A DNA stretch of 64,000 nucleotides from Tetranychus cinnabarinus (GCA_022266195.1 WHVY01000003.1:7130001-7194000); one strand, 5' to 3'. Shown: positions 1 to 13,758, counted from the first letter of the stretch. Notes: generated from the sequence alone by a model not told the origin. Numbers and translations are program-made.

Positions 1-3000
1 GTAAACACTTTCTGTTCATCAACATGATGTGTTTGCATTGATTTTTGGTGAAAATTACAAATTAACAAATCCATTAGCTAGAATAACAAAATTTAGTTTA
101 CATTTGATCCATCAAAATTTACTTTGAACAACAAGAAATAAGATGGATCACCGAAGACGAGACAGTTTTCATCAGAATACTCTAATTCAACCTCATTTAA
201 ATCGTGTCTCAGTCTTTTTGTTTTCTTTTTGGCCGCAAAACTTGCATCAAAACATCTAAAAGATTGATTGTCAACTAATAAACTCACAAAATATCACGAA
301 ATTTACAATGAAACAAAACAAAAGGAACAAAATTTTGCAACGTTTCCAGACGAACTTGCGATCACAAGAAGACAGTTCACTTGTTTGAAGTACATTAGAA
401 TGCTGTCTTTGTTGCTTAGAACTATCGGATTGTTAACATTGCTTATTATCGCAGATACAATACTTCGCTGTTAATTCCTTATTCATGCTTTTCTGTTCAC
501 TTTAGTCCAAAAGCTTAAACAAATAACTGCAAGAAAAGCATTGATTTTGCTTCTGCAAATGTCTAATTTTGATGCTTTGAACAAAGTTATGAGCTAAACG
601 AAGTCGAACTGTGAATGCAAAATCTTGCAGTTTTTCAATCAAAGAAAACTTTTAGGAATTGAATCTTCAACTCGATGCCTTAAAGGTTCAGTACAAATTA
701 TACAAACTCCAAAAGTTACAACCATTATGAGATCTGTAACAAAGCGAGTTAATTACTGCTTTTAAAGATTGCCATTCATTTTGGAATTTTATGGTCAAAA
801 TGCTTGTCTAATTGACTTTGATAAAATATTGCGCTCATTAAAATTATTACTGTTGCTTGAACAACATTCATCTACGCGAATTGCTATTATTTTTTACCTA
901 AAAGTCTATTAAAAACTCTCAGTCTCAAGATGCATGTTTGTTTGTAAATCATCAACATTACATTTCAGTCTAATGGTTGTTGCTTGTGTTTCAAATATAT
1001 TCCCGTTTGTCCTTTAATCAATCCCAGTGATTACATTTTAGTTGCAAGCTACAACACTTTTTAGGTTAGCGTTAAATGTTTGTCTCTACTTTGAATAATA
1101 AATTGAAAGCCAAGCTAAATGGAGAAAGAATCTTTAGTTTAAAAACAAAAACAGAACTTTTGCTCTCATGTTTTGACCCTAAAATGATTTGGAATATACT
1201 CTTAATGCATAAATTTATTGGTCGCAACTTTTAGTTCATTTCATTTCTTTTCTGTTGCATTTACATATAACAAGGTTCACCAAAGTTACAATTCAGTTAG
1301 TTTTCCCATTTTGCCTTCATTATTATTGTAAATTTTCATTATATTTTTCCCACTGTTAATCATTCAGGGAGACTCAGTTATACACTCGATGAAAATAATG
1401 ATGATAATCTAGTTACAACACTTTTTTCATAAATACATTCGCTATTTGAAACTTTTCACTTCTTCTTCTTCTTCCTGGTAACTTCAAAACTGACAATCAA
1501 ATTTTGAATACTGATTAATATGTTTGAATGATGAAAAGTCGTAAGAGTAATGGAAAGAAAATTGAAAAATATAATTTAAATTCAATTGGGAATAAGGTTG
1601 GTGAAGATCGGTGAAAATGTGACAATAATTGGAAAGAAAGTTAATCAAAATCCCAGTTATCGCAACATTCAACTGTCAAGTTTGGAGACGAAAACTAAAC
1701 GAAGTATCTTAACATGAATAACGAAAACTAACCTTTCAATCAACAGTAAGCTTTTGTTTTGCATTCACTAGTACTTCACTTACACTAACCAAGATGAGAG
1801 CTGAAGAAGGTTTAGAGACGATGTCTTACGAATCGTTGTTGAGAAAATAGCAGAAATCAACAGATAAATGCATCGAATGCAATTTCGCAGTCAGTGTCAG
1901 CGTAAATAGACGCAGTCTATTCAGTAAGAACTAGTTTTGTAAAAACATTTCCTACTTCATTCGACTAATTTATGGATTGCAATGTTAAATTGAGAAGCAA
2001 CGCTTTTGTAACTATACAAGATTGTCTAAGTCATGAATTAGTTCAAGCTGAACATTTCTTTCAATTGTTTCATGATGATTTGATGAATGAAAACTTGGTG
2101 ATAACTACATTTTTGATATTATCGGTTCATCATTCCAAGTTTATTGCTTTTCAATGTTCAATTTTTTCTTTGCTAAAAAAATATAAACAATATTTATCGT
2201 TCTTTTGCAATATTTTCAATGCTTCAATGATTTCATCGATATTTACACGACCGATAATATCAATCAATACTCAATTCAGCGAAATTAGTGTTAATTATTA
2301 TCAGAAAGTTTTCTGATCAATCGCTGAACTATTGGTGAAATGCAAGAATAAATGGCAAACATGTTGATTAAGCGAAGCAAGCAAATATAATATTATTTTA
2401 TTTCATTTTATTTATTCTTTGAGTACATTCAAAAGATGAAAAATTTGTAAATAAACATGATTTTTATGAACAACTTGGATGATATTTCTTCTCCTAAATT
2501 TGTAAAAAGCCTGACACGATGAAAAAAGCATTTAAATTTCTGTGCAAACTCTCAATATTTACACAAAATTATTCCAAGTAAACATGCAAAACGTTTGAAT
2601 AAACGTTTGAAAATGCAAATCTCGCAATTCCTTTTGGCAAACTTTTGGTTCCATTAACGATCAACTGGACAAAATTGAATGTAAAGATTTATAATCATTG
2701 GCAATGTTGGTCAAAATCACCTTTTGTTTTTCTTCTCCTTTCAACATTAACTTGTTCAAATCAACATTCAAGGTGATTGATGAGATGTTAAATGTAACGA
2801 AAATCATTGGTTACCTCAAGAATTTTGTAACACAATCAGTCAGAATTGGAACAGCAAAAGGAAGACTGCTTTTCGCCGAGCAAAAAAGGAGAAGCAAAAA
2901 AGTTCTCTCTTTTTTCCAATGAGCTTTTGATTGCTATTCCATCATAATACTTTAATAGATTTATCGATTACTCCTTTTCCCATTTACCTTTAACCATTCG

Positions 3001-5437
3001 ACTATCATTTCCACTCTTCATTTGCAATGTGAAAACACGAATGGCAATGTTTATCATTTACTAAACCAAAGTCAATGATCCTTGTGATTGTTAACGGTAT
3101 AATGATTGACCGGTGAAGAAACAAAATGGCCCAAATTAACGAGTTATAATTAAACATGTTTTACTGATTGGAAACAGTTTACAATCTGAAAAAAGGACAG
3201 ACTGGTTCGGACAATCAATGTACTCATCAATGTGTCTGGTCAAGTGTTTAAAATGGACAAGAATCAATTTTCACTGTCGATAATGAACAAGATTAATTGA
3301 ATTAGAAGAGTGTTCAACTAATTGGCTATCAAGCATCAATAAGTTATCCAGACAAGTTTGTAATTGACAGGATTCCCTTCGTTTTACATTCAGTTAATCC
3401 AAAGGAATATCTCATTACCTTTGCAACTCTTTTCATCTCTCTTCCTTTTCAATCGATAATCGATTTTTAGATTAGTTCAACTCGATTAAACTGTGAACCA
3501 TCCGAACTTGAGCAAAAGGCAACTTCGTTATATCAACATTTTTAGTCTTCCAAAGGATAAAATCACAAATCGAAATGGCAATTGATATGAGAAAAGGCAA
3601 AAAAATCATTGAAATAAAGTTGAATAATTTATCATAAATTGTTTCCATTCAGAGAGTGAAACGAAAATGGATTGAACTTCGAAAATTGTTTTTCTGTTTA
3701 ATGATATTTAGATAAAACTGTTGATTCTGAAGTGAAATGAAAAACTGCAAATTGATTAATGATTTATTTACAGTTTATCAGTTTATTGATCAACTCATGT
3801 TTACACTCTTCATTAATATTTAGAATAATTTTGGTCAAGATTCATCGAAAAGAGATTTTTCAGAAAATTCATTTTTCATGTTAAACATTATCATTGAACA
3901 ATCGTTGAACATTCTTGAAAGTGAACCAAATATCATTTGAAACTTGCAATTCTTTTAGAAATTCGTCTTTGAATCAATCAAAAGCTGGTTCAATTTGGGT
4001 AAATGTCATGAACCTTATAAATGATGAAATTTTTTTGAACATTTAATGGCGAAAGTTGGAAGGAAAAACTTTTCATTTTCGCTGATAAATGATGAACAAA
4101 TTTGCTCCATTTGCACTAAATGACTGTCAATGGAAAGTGATTGCAACCTTCTTCCAATTTAGTCTAATTAATGTTTGAAACGACAATTGAGTTAGAAACA
4201 ATAAACTGATTGACAATTATTGTCGCTTGTTAACCTTAATCTTAATGGTGATTAATGTACACTTATGAAAGGCTCTCTAAATTACAGGTTTTCATTGAGT
4301 TCAATTCGCTTTGATTAATTGAGGTAAAATAATTTATCTTGTAACATATTTTTCTTATACAACTTGTAATTGAATTAGTTTTGGATTAACTTCTCTGATC
4401 ACTTTAACTGTCAACCGGCGATTAACTAAAATTATTTACCATTCAATGATATAATTAAAAGACGATTTTCACAGTTGAAGAAAGGGCGAAAACTCGACTT
4501 TTGGCTGATCACACAATCGACAGTCAATGAGATGAAGATTAATCAAGAAGAGACTAAATTTTGCACTAAAACTGATCACAGAGTTTGGATCAATGAGAAG
4601 TTTTGAAAGTAATAATATTTACTAACATTAATAAATCATTGAATTGTTTGCAACTTTTGTCCAATTTTGCTCTTCTTCTTTTGATACTTTTGTTACGGTT
4701 CAGTTTGTTTGTTCAAAAAAAGGATGAAATTTTTCAACTGAAACTGGATCATTTGGCCTTACAAACTAATATGATGATTTGGCATCATTGAATTAATGAA
4801 ACAAATTATTGACCAAGAAGTAACAAAATGGCTACAATAGGAGAAAGAAAAGTTATATCCATTTTAACCTGAACATTATTAATGCAATAATCCAAGAAGG
4901 AAAAAAACAAATCCCCAAAGTCCAGACTAATGGTCATTGGAAGAATGGATGGTGAAGATGATCATTATTTTACTGAAAATAAAACGCTTAAATGTAAAAG
5001 TGACTTGAATTAAATGGAGAAAAATTAAATTCATAAGCAGGTTAACTTGAAATTAAAAATGAATGAAAGAGATGCGTCGAGTTAACTACTCATTCTGATG
5101 TTATCAAGCCAAGTACATGGATGCATTATGGAGTGAATATCAGGGAGTGAAAGAGGCAACTTTTATGAATCCACTGAAAGCCCAAAGAAAATGTGGATAC
5201 ATTTCATATCTTGCGAAACTAGGGTCAAGAATTATGATACAAATCATGAAAATGAATTTCTCGAAAGTTTCTCTAACTTAAGTGCCAAATTTACTCTGCT
5301 AATTTATTGAGTGAGCAAAAAGCTTTGCATGAAAAAACTAATTAATAAATAAACGCTTATTATTTAGACAATCGAGAGCCTCAGAAATTATGATTATCAG
5401 CAAATGTGATCACTCAAACAGCACAACAAGGAACTGG
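1..5437. other. Intergenic DNA, no supported gene
   Basis: AT-rich sequence with no conserved protein that I recognise. Open frames are short. The most protein-like is on the minus strand at 93-287, a Lys- and Asp/Glu-rich stretch of about 60 residues opening with a TTG codon. It has no family resemblance and no clear splice partners, so I do not call it a gene. A 114-codon ATG frame at 1972-2316 (+) is rich in Phe, Ile and Ser, as expected of translated AT-rich non-coding DNA. Confidence 0.55.
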
Positions 5438-5757
5438 GCATTTGGCGAACACAAAGGCTCCATTTACTGGGCACTTCTAGCAAAGCGACATAATATCACA
5501 GCTCAACTCTATTTTGAGCGATTGGACAGAGTCTAGAGTGCATTGGTTGAAGAAAGGCCATCAACGGTCAATAGACAGAAGGTTGTTTAACTGCATGATA
5601 ATGCTCGACATGACAGTGCAACAACAAAACGAAAAAGTTCTGAGCTTAGCTCAAGTTTGCATCCAGCAGAATCAAAATTTGATGCAAACTTTTTTGCAAC
5701 ACTTCTTGTGATCGTTTCACTTCAAGTTTTAATGAAACTCGATCTGAAACTAATCTA
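5438..5757 (+). mobile_element. mariner-family transposase relic (C-terminal half)
   Basis: Translated in the frame of 5453, this block reads as a decayed mariner transposase. KGSIYWALL is followed by ITAQLYFERLDRV, then ERPSTVNRQKVV, then LHDNAR. In the family these correspond to the segment before and including the second catalytic aspartate of the D,D34D triad, whose HDNARPH motif is strongly conserved. That Asp is kept (codon 5597-5599), while the following Pro-His reads His-Asp. Two in-frame stops, TAG at 5534 and TAA at 5588, and the absence of the N-terminal DNA-binding region and third Asp show it is dead. I found no terminal inverted repeats. This is an old insertion. The family call rests on motif memory, not on an alignment. 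Confidence 0.72.
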
Positions 5758-8700
5758 AATAAAGGTTTATTCGATATTGAACGTTAAAAAAGTTACAAAA
5801 TGTTTCGAGATTAATATTTGGAAAAAATTATTCATCATTGAAAGTCATGTTAATTATGCTAAAACAAGCCCGAAATTTTCATTTGAACCTTTCTTCACCT
5901 TGAAACTTTCAATCTTACAAGAGGTTTAGCTAGAGTTTCAAGTTACTTTTTGATTTATAGTTTATTCAATTACCTTCATGATATGATTCAACACAAAATG
6001 TTTCAATTAATGTTTCATTTCTCTTTACATTTGCGACTTGAATCTAAATTTCAAACTTGCACAGCCAATTGATGCTACCATTATTATCATCGTAACGAGA
6101 AATTGAACTCAATGATTGGATAAATAAATTGAATTTAACGTCAACATTTCAAACAAATTGTATTCTCAACAAGAATTTGATTCAAAATTTAACATTAACT
6201 TTTAATGGAAACAAAATTTTCTCATTTTGATAAACTTTATCGACTTGTGTGAATGATTATTTTCATGAATCAAGTTTCTTTAGCTTTAATGTTTTACTTG
6301 ACAGTTTAAAGTTCATTTTATCAACACTTGGAACAAGGAAAAAACCATGAATCAACATTTTCGTCCAAAGTTTAAACTTCTCCTGATCGCCAATGAGCAG
6401 GAATCTGAGGGTCAACGTTGAACTGTCAACAGAGAATTGAACTTGTCAATGTATTACATGAACATTGAGAATCAAAAGTTACCTTGACTTTGTGATGAAT
6501 GTTCCTCTTTTGTTACTCTTTGGAGATGATTCGATTCTTGTCATCATGTCGAGATGAATTACATGAACAGAAACAAGTAACCATTTTGCAATTTGTAACT
6601 AAATTTATCTATTTAACTATCTTTTACCTTTAGTTATTCCCTTTTCATCATTTGTTATTTTCACCGTTTCTCTTCATTCTTCATCCAGTTATCGGTCAGA
6701 ACAATTTGAAAACCAGGATCGAGTAGAAATAATTGAACATCAGTTGAATGAAGAATAATTGAACGAAGAGGAAAAAAAGGCAAAATGCATTCAACATGAT
6801 ATTCACAATCGTTTCATGTAAAACTTTAATAAAGACAAACTCAATCATTTCTACTTTTACCAAATTGAACCAAATTTATCCTCTTCTTTCCGGTTCAATT
6901 TTCAGTTTCTTCTTTGACATGGAATGATATTGGTTGGAAAAAGGAAAAAAGAATAAAAGTTTCATCTGAATTTGTCAAATTTGAATGAGAAAATCAAAGT
7001 TCTATTTCAATATTCAATCATCTGTTACAAGAGAAGCAAATGCTTTCCATTTGTGACGAACATCAAATTTGCCTTTTTGCCATCAGTTTATCATAAGATT
7101 GTTATTTGTTCAGTTTTGGATTGAATAAAGAAATTCATTCAAACAGCTTTGAAGGGAATTCGGAAAATGATTCCAATTGTCGCTATTAATGATATTGATA
7201 TTCGTTAATTGTTGATGTCGAGTCTCTTTGCAATTTAACGGCATTTTTGTTTGTCAACTACAAGCCATTAATCTTGATTTGTAAAGTTATCCAAATAAAA
7301 GAAAATTAATAGTTGATGAAACATAATTAACCATGAAATTGTTTTCTCATTCAAGTACGTCTCAGTTTTCATGATAATTGATTGATTTAAAGTGAAGCTC
7401 TCTGCCAATGGAACCATTTAGAATGAAATTTCCGAGAAAAACAATTTTCTATCAACCAAATTAGGAAACTTGTTAAATTTGATCGAAGACAAAATAAACA
7501 AGATTTGGATGAGAATCATTTTTGCACTGTTCATCAATCATTTCATGAATTTTAAAGAGAATTGAAATTGCTCAAGAAATTAGGTTTTCATTTGATTTTG
7601 GTCATCATGTTGACAAGAAAGTCTCTTGATGAATGGAAAGCATCTAATGATTAATTGAAAAGAGTTAACATGCATAGTTGAGAAGCAATTAAGAAAGTGT
7701 TGAAAAAAAAGGTTTAAACAAAAGTTTGAGTCTTTCAGCTTGAGAAGGTTCATTGGCAAGAATCGGAAAGAGTCGAGAAAATGGATGAAACAAGGCCAAG
7801 AATCGCTAGGGAATTGAGCTTGAATGGTTCAGATGAGTATGATGAAGGCAACAAATATGTCGATCATGAAAAGAGAAGAGAAAATTTGCTGAAATCACAA
7901 TCATGGGGAAGATGCATGAGAGTAAAGAATCTTTTCTTTCCATTTACACCTTTTATCTTTCATGTTCATTACTTGAATTGTGTTGAACCAAACATCGTTT
8001 ACCTTTCCAATTCCCAGGTAATGCTAATGAAATGGAAATGTTAAGTACTGGGCGAACCTGACAAACTGAATATTATTCATTGTTTAGCAATATTCAAATC
8101 TCTTATTCTTTCACCTAATAAATGTTTTCTCCTCAAATGTTCAGTTTTGGTGTATCATTAGATTCATGTTTACTTCAACTGAGAAACATTGAATATGGAA
8201 AAGGAGAAAATTCATTTGGAATCAATAATTTGTCCAACATTTGACAGATGTTGGGATAATCATGCAAATCATGGTTCATCATTTGATGTCATTTGATTGT
8301 TGCAAGCTACAAGAACTGAGCTTGAACTGAGAAAATCAGATTTTATCAAAACTGGAAAATGTAATGAATTTTCATTTTCATCATTCAACCGATGATAAAA
8401 TTTTTGCCAATTCAGATGAGAGTCACCAGACTGAGAGTTAATTAGCTTCATTAGCTTCATTGGAAATCAAAGTTTTCCAGTTTCATGTTCAATTCATTTT
8501 CAATTGAAACTTTGCATCAATAGTTTTTCAAGTCACTAATTTATACCAAAAATGAATTCAACTTTCAACTTGATTATTGTGTTTACACTTTACCTTTTTG
8601 CTTATAAATTCAAAGTCTAGTTTCAATCAACAAACGTAATTGAGTTGGAAAATTGAAGCTTAAATATTTTTCCATTTCAATTGGATTATTAGCAATTATT

Positions 8701-9887
8701 ATGTGTTATCAAAGTTAATGTTAAATGAGTTGATTGGCTTGGAATGAACTTGCAAATAAATTGATTGAATGCTCCTTGACAGTCATTGAAATCAAATTAT
8801 TTGTTTGTTCAGACACAGTAAACAAAAACTGAGAGAAACATTTTCATTTGAATAAATGTTTAACCAGGAAAAGTTGAAAAGATTATTCAGATTGAGAACA
8901 TTATCAGATAACATTACTAATGACATGAAGCATCGCCATGGAAACTTTATTATCTGCGATAATGAATGCAATAGTAATGATTCCATTTTTTCAACACTTT
9001 ACCTGAACATTCAGTGAATATTGCACAGAAAATTGAACACTTTTTAATCTACAGATTGTTTGACATTTGATGAAACACTTTTTGAAAAAATGATACTTTT
9101 CCATTCGCTAGGGTTTCACATTAGGCAATTGAATAAATTTGTCTTTTTTTATGGATAGAAAAATAAAAAAAGTATTCTCTTGAATCCATTTGAGTATTCA
9201 AGGTATTCAAATGCTGAATATCCCTTGACGGTGAGGCAACAGAACATTTTGTTTTTCTTTGGATTTTTGCATGAAATGATCAACATTATCATCTCGAACA
9301 TTTTTTCCAACTTTTTTTGACTTTTCGATGCAATTAGACGCTTATTTAATTAAAAATTATTTCAACATTAATCTATCAAAGAAGCATTTTAGCGTTTAGA
9401 TTGAAACTTTGCGAGTTAAACACTGTCTGAGAATAGAATGAGAATTTGCAATTATCTTGATTAGAATAGAAAACAACAGTTTAGATTGAATTTCATTGCG
9501 TGTTTTGAGGTTGAATTTGATTTAAAAAACAAACAAACAGTTGATAAATTAATCACAGTAATGCACGTAAGATGATCATTAAGGTTACATGTAAATGTCA
9601 ACTCCAAGTTTATTAAAAGGTTTATAAAAGTTGAACAATTTTGGTTGAAGAAAGTTGATTAAGTTGCTAGCGACAGAAGCTGGCAGCAGTTGAATAACTT
9701 TGAATGAAAATCCCTCCAACAATTTCAAAATCATAATGATTCATGATAATTTAATGAATAAAAAGATTTAGTTTATGGTTAGTATTAAGTGAATGACTGA
9801 AGCTCACTTTTTAACTCTAGCTCAGTTCGCAAAACTCCTTTTTATATATATTCCGCAAGAAGTAATTCAAGTATCTCTATTTTACTA
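5758..9887. other. Intergenic DNA, no supported gene
   Basis: AT-rich, with only short open frames. One short ATG frame at 7781-8044 (+) has a charged, protein-like first 47 residues and then degenerates into Phe-rich sequence past a possible GTAAAG donor. It might be an orphan exon, but nothing supports it further. No repeats, RNA genes or domain signatures were recognised. Confidence 0.5.
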
Positions 9888-10136
9888 ACAAGGGAAGTGA
9901 CCTTGCTTGTACGATCATTTTCGATTTTTTGAGTTTATATTGTAGAGGACGAAAAATAATTAGACACATATTTTTGCTTTTTTACGCCTGTGCGCGGTTA
10001 TTGATATTTAGGCACTTTTAAGTCAGGATATTGCATTAAAAAAAGCAAAAATACGTGTCTAATTATTTTTCGTCCTCTACAATATAAACTCGAAAAAAAT
10101 CGAAAATGATCGTACAAGCAAGGTCACTTCCCTTGT
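9888..10136. mobile_element. Foldback/MITE element with ~97-bp inverted arms
   Basis: The left arm, 9888-9983, is repeated in inverted orientation at about 10038-10136, starting from ACAAGGGAAGTGACC. Reading base by base I see one substitution (ACACATA versus ACACGTA), a 2-nt difference in a T run and a 1-nt difference in a second run. Arm identity is therefore about 97%. The arms enclose a spacer of about 55 bp. No open reading frame spans it, so it is non-autonomous. Each arm tip holds a small nested inverted repeat (CAAGG...CCTTG). Outside the arms I could not define a target-site duplication, and the left and right flanks (TTTACTA and AAGCTTT) do not match. Any transcript across it would fold into a long hairpin. 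Confidence 0.85.
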
Positions 10137-10620
10137 AAGCTTTCTTCTTTGACAAATTCAGAATCGTAATGCATAAGTAGAGGCGAATATTCAATTTCTT
10201 CAAAACTCGATTTTGCCCTTACCTTGACCCCCGAGGGGAAAACATGATAACAAGTGTTTCTGTTTCTGACCGTCTAAGGGTCCAATAGCATTCTCTTGGC
10301 TCCCTCACTTATTTTATATTAACATAACTTTTCCCATAATAAATCACTTAGTTCTTCATCTTTAACCTGTTCACTTATTACTAAGTCTACCTCTGGCGGA
10401 ATCAGTCCAACCTGACTGAACCCCAGAGTGCCTCCTCACCAAATCAGCTCCAGTTCTCGCTGATCCTGTTCTCCAGTCACACTGGGAAACTCCAGAAAGC
10501 GACACTGAGTTGAAGTTCGGGTGTTATGCGAGGCTGTATTTGCCGCTGAATTTGAATTTGCAGGGTCAGTTTTGATACTGTTAGCTCTTCTTGTGTTGAT
10601 GCATTTGCTGGAAGATGGAG
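10137..10620. other. GC-raised block, unassigned (TE relic or orphan exon)
   Basis: This stretch is visibly richer in G and C than its surroundings, mainly from 10200 to 10560. It contains a nested hairpin near 10391-10427: CTCTGG pairs with CCAGAG, and inside it CAGTC pairs with GACTG. On the minus strand one frame stays open for about 55 codons, from roughly 10612 down to 10436, after a possible acceptor (TTCCAG). Its translation is rich in Ser, Asn, Thr and Gln and resembles no family I know. It sits directly beside the foldback element and could belong to an older, larger insertion. Confidence 0.4.
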
Positions 10621-13440
10621 AAAAAGATCTTTACTGAAATGATTATATTCAACTGAAAGATTAACAATTGATATTTAAAACGTCAAAGTGCTCATTTCAA
10701 CATTGAAATCACCATTTAGTGTTGAAGTGGCCAGTGGCAACAATCTGTTTTCCAAATTTGAATTATACCGTGGCATCCAACCCTTTTGTTGATCAGTGAT
10801 TAAATTTCTTAGGCATTTATTCCTTAATCAAGTTAAACGAGTATCCACCGTTGATATCCGACACATCTAAGCTCTTAAAAAGTACTCTAGTCAGTCAAAA
10901 AATAATATTATTTATGAACATGTGACTAACGTTGACCAATCAAAAATTTTTTAACTCTCAGAAAAGGACCTTCAAATGTTAATTAGAGGTCAAAAAACGG
11001 AATGACCTTGAATGACATTGAGAGTTTAATTTTATGGTTTTTCAATTTGCAAAAGTGTATGGTTCAACTCTGAGGTATGTAGCACCAATTGTTCGTGAGT
11101 TGTGCTTGCAAACAGGCGTAAAATAAAAAAACGTATATTTACTTATTTGCTGTGAACTATATGTTGTTGATGTAAAATGCAAATAACATTGAAAATATTG
11201 AATAAATATCGTGGATTCAAGTAAATGAAAAATAACGATAGTAATGACATTCAATAATAACGTGGAGGAAAAGGTGAAACAAAAATAAATGAAAGCTAAA
11301 TTCCATGTAAGCTCAAAGTTTCCATTAAATGCAGTCGATATCAGTCAATTGCATAAATGCGCATTTAGGAATTAAAGGTTTCGATATTTATAGGATCGTT
11401 TAACTTTTGACCTGAAATCAGGGAGATAAAACTTTATCTAATGTTTAATCATCAATATGGATTGTTGATTCTTCCATCATGTTAACTTTATTGCTTTTAG
11501 CTGTTGCTGTTTTGTTTCAATATCAAAGACTCATTTTTGTATTGACGGAAATGTAATTTTGATCAAATTTAAACAGCCTTCTTTAGATGCTATTTTTAAC
11601 ATTTCCAATAATTGCTCAATGTTTTGAATACTTTAATGGATTTCAATTGAACAGATTGACATTTTGTAACGATGGTTAAATTTTCACATAATTTGGATTC
11701 AAAAAGTGCATCGAAACGAAATCTCCGAAAAGCTGAACAAACATTTTCAGGCTGAAAATTCAGTCGAATAAGATTTATGTTTTTTCTTCACTCAGAAATT
11801 GTCTAATTATAATTCAGCTGAATTTGAATGTTTAGGTTCATTGAAAGGTTAGACTAAGCAGACAAAACACAATTATTAATGCTGAAAGAATCATCTTGAG
11901 ACGCCATGATTTGCATCATGATGGATTCATAATCTTGCAAATGTAGAAAAAGTTCTGACTTTCAATTAGTTCTGAAATTAATCACAATAAAGAAGTAAAA
12001 GACGGCAAATAAGACAAAAAAAGTAACAAGATAATATGCAAGATTGTAAAAAGTACAGAATAAAAATGATGAAGATGAAGCAAAATAAAACAGAGTATTT
12101 CTTGGATAATGAAGTAAAAGCAAAAAGTGATAAAAAACTAAATAAAAGTTCTAATGATATTGTTTTAATCAGTTGAGCCTAATTCTTATTAGTTTGATAA
12201 GTTGCTTTTGTTCGTTACCAGACTTTTTTTATTCTGTTTTCAGTCTTTATTTCAGTTTCCTGAGTTGTAGAGGATGAACACACACACACAAATCTAACAA
12301 CATTGTAACATGCAACTTGATGTTTTGTGTTTTTTGCTCTGCTTTCAATGCATTCCATTTGACATTTCTCATCATGAAATTGATAACTCTTAATATCAGT
12401 TTTACCCTTTTCTGTGCTTCTTTGTTATCATCAAACCAATGTTTACTTTGTTGGCTTTCATTTTTTGCTTCTCCGGCGACTCTTTTTTATCTGGAAAACG
12501 TCAATTCTGTTATCAAGGTTACTCAATCAACTCTGCATCCAAGAGATTCAGTATTGATGGTAATGATGGAAACAGAAAAGACATTTTCTCATCAAGAGTC
12601 AGGGAAAGGGAACAAAATTACCGAATCAGTTATTTATCATGATAAAGGTTGCTCATCAGTTTTCTCGTTGAATATTGAAGAATAGTGAAAATTTGTAGCT
12701 CGGAAGGTAAACATGGATGCATGAAAAGTTATTATGGACAAAGGCTGTGGGTGAAATTCATTGGAAAACATGAAAATCGTGAGAATTGTTTCAATGAACC
12801 GTTTGTTTCATTTGCATTGAAAAATGCAGGCATTAAGAGAAATCGAAAAGTAACCAGAATTTGTAAATTTTCAAAATTTGCTGTTCGTATGGAAAGAAAA
12901 GTGAAAAGTTGGGCAATTTTTGAGCATTCATTACATTATTCATGCAACATTCGATAACTTTGCTTTAAATCAATTTCATTAGGAATATAGAATAAGAATG
13001 AAATTTTCTGATTGAATCGCACTTTTCGATTCATTCAACTTGGCAATTGATGTACAGGAAACTTGAGTTCATTCAAGTTACTAATATTAGTTTGAATTTC
13101 AAAGGAAATGACCAGTCTTGATATTTTCTTGGCTAAATGAAATTTGCATTGAAGCGATTCTCTGTTTCTCATTGAAAATTAAATCGAATTTTTTAAGTTT
13201 TAGACCTGCTTTCCCTTCAGTAAGTTTTTTGAAATAAATTGCGTTAAAGTATATCGTTCTCTTTGAATTTCTGACCTAATTTTAAATCTTTTACCTTTTT
13301 GATAGGAATTCAGTAAATGAATTCAAGTTCATTCAATTTCAAGTTTGATTAATAGTAATAAGGTTGATCAGCAATAGATGAAATTGAGTAGAAGAGAAAA
13401 GATAACGATGAAAATAGGACTGTTACGATAGCTTATCAGC
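10621..13440. other. Intergenic DNA with two adjacent unexplained open frames
   Basis: Mostly AT-rich non-coding sequence, with a short CA repeat near 12278-12290. At 12320-12685 (+) an ATG frame of 121 codons opens with a strongly hydrophobic stretch like a signal or anchor segment. It is followed in a different frame by 12685-12957, a 90-codon Cys- and Lys-containing stretch without an ATG at its 5' end. A GTAAAC donor-like site lies near 12707. These may be one frameshifted gene, two exons or chance. No domain is recognisable, so they are not called as CDS. Confidence 0.4.
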
Positions 13441-13758
13441 TTGCAAGCAAGAATCAGCAGCTCAGCTGAAATATCCTCGAGCATCCCCAGAAGAATTTTG
13501 AGACAGGATCTCAGGCTTAAGCAGTATCACTTTAAACTCATTCATGAATTCAATAAAATGATTGAGCAGAACGATCGTCTCGACAGAATTATTCGGACTG
13601 ATGTGTCGGAGCAAAGGGTGATCGGCCAGATCATCTTCTCTTTCATTAGGATTGAGCAGCTGCTAATTACACAGTCATTGTTAAAGATCTCTTGGACGAG
13701 ACTTACTCTAAATAGCTTGCAAGATACAGCACTTGAGTTAGTCCCCATGAAGTCATGA
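13441..13758 (+). mobile_element. Tc1/mariner-superfamily (IS630-like) transposase N-terminal relic
   Basis: The frame starting at 13441 contains SSSIPRRILRQDLRLKQYHF followed by a HEFN...ND segment. This matches the usual pattern at the end of the second helix-turn-helix of Tc1/mariner-like transposases, where RIL..DL.LKPYK..L..EL....D is typical. The block is also richer in G and C than the flanks, as in many relics of imported elements. After about 106 codons the frame closes and no catalytic D,D,E/D motifs follow. The downstream kilobase shows only scattered protein-like fragments with stops. No terminal repeats were found. The assignment is by motif only and is less certain than the mariner relic at 5.4 kb. 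Confidence 0.45.

Noticed and set aside
7781..8044. 87-codon ATG frame with a charged N-terminal half
   Set aside because: Only the first 47 residues look protein-like, there is no partner exon or known domain, and a similar word near 17776 appears to be coincidence.
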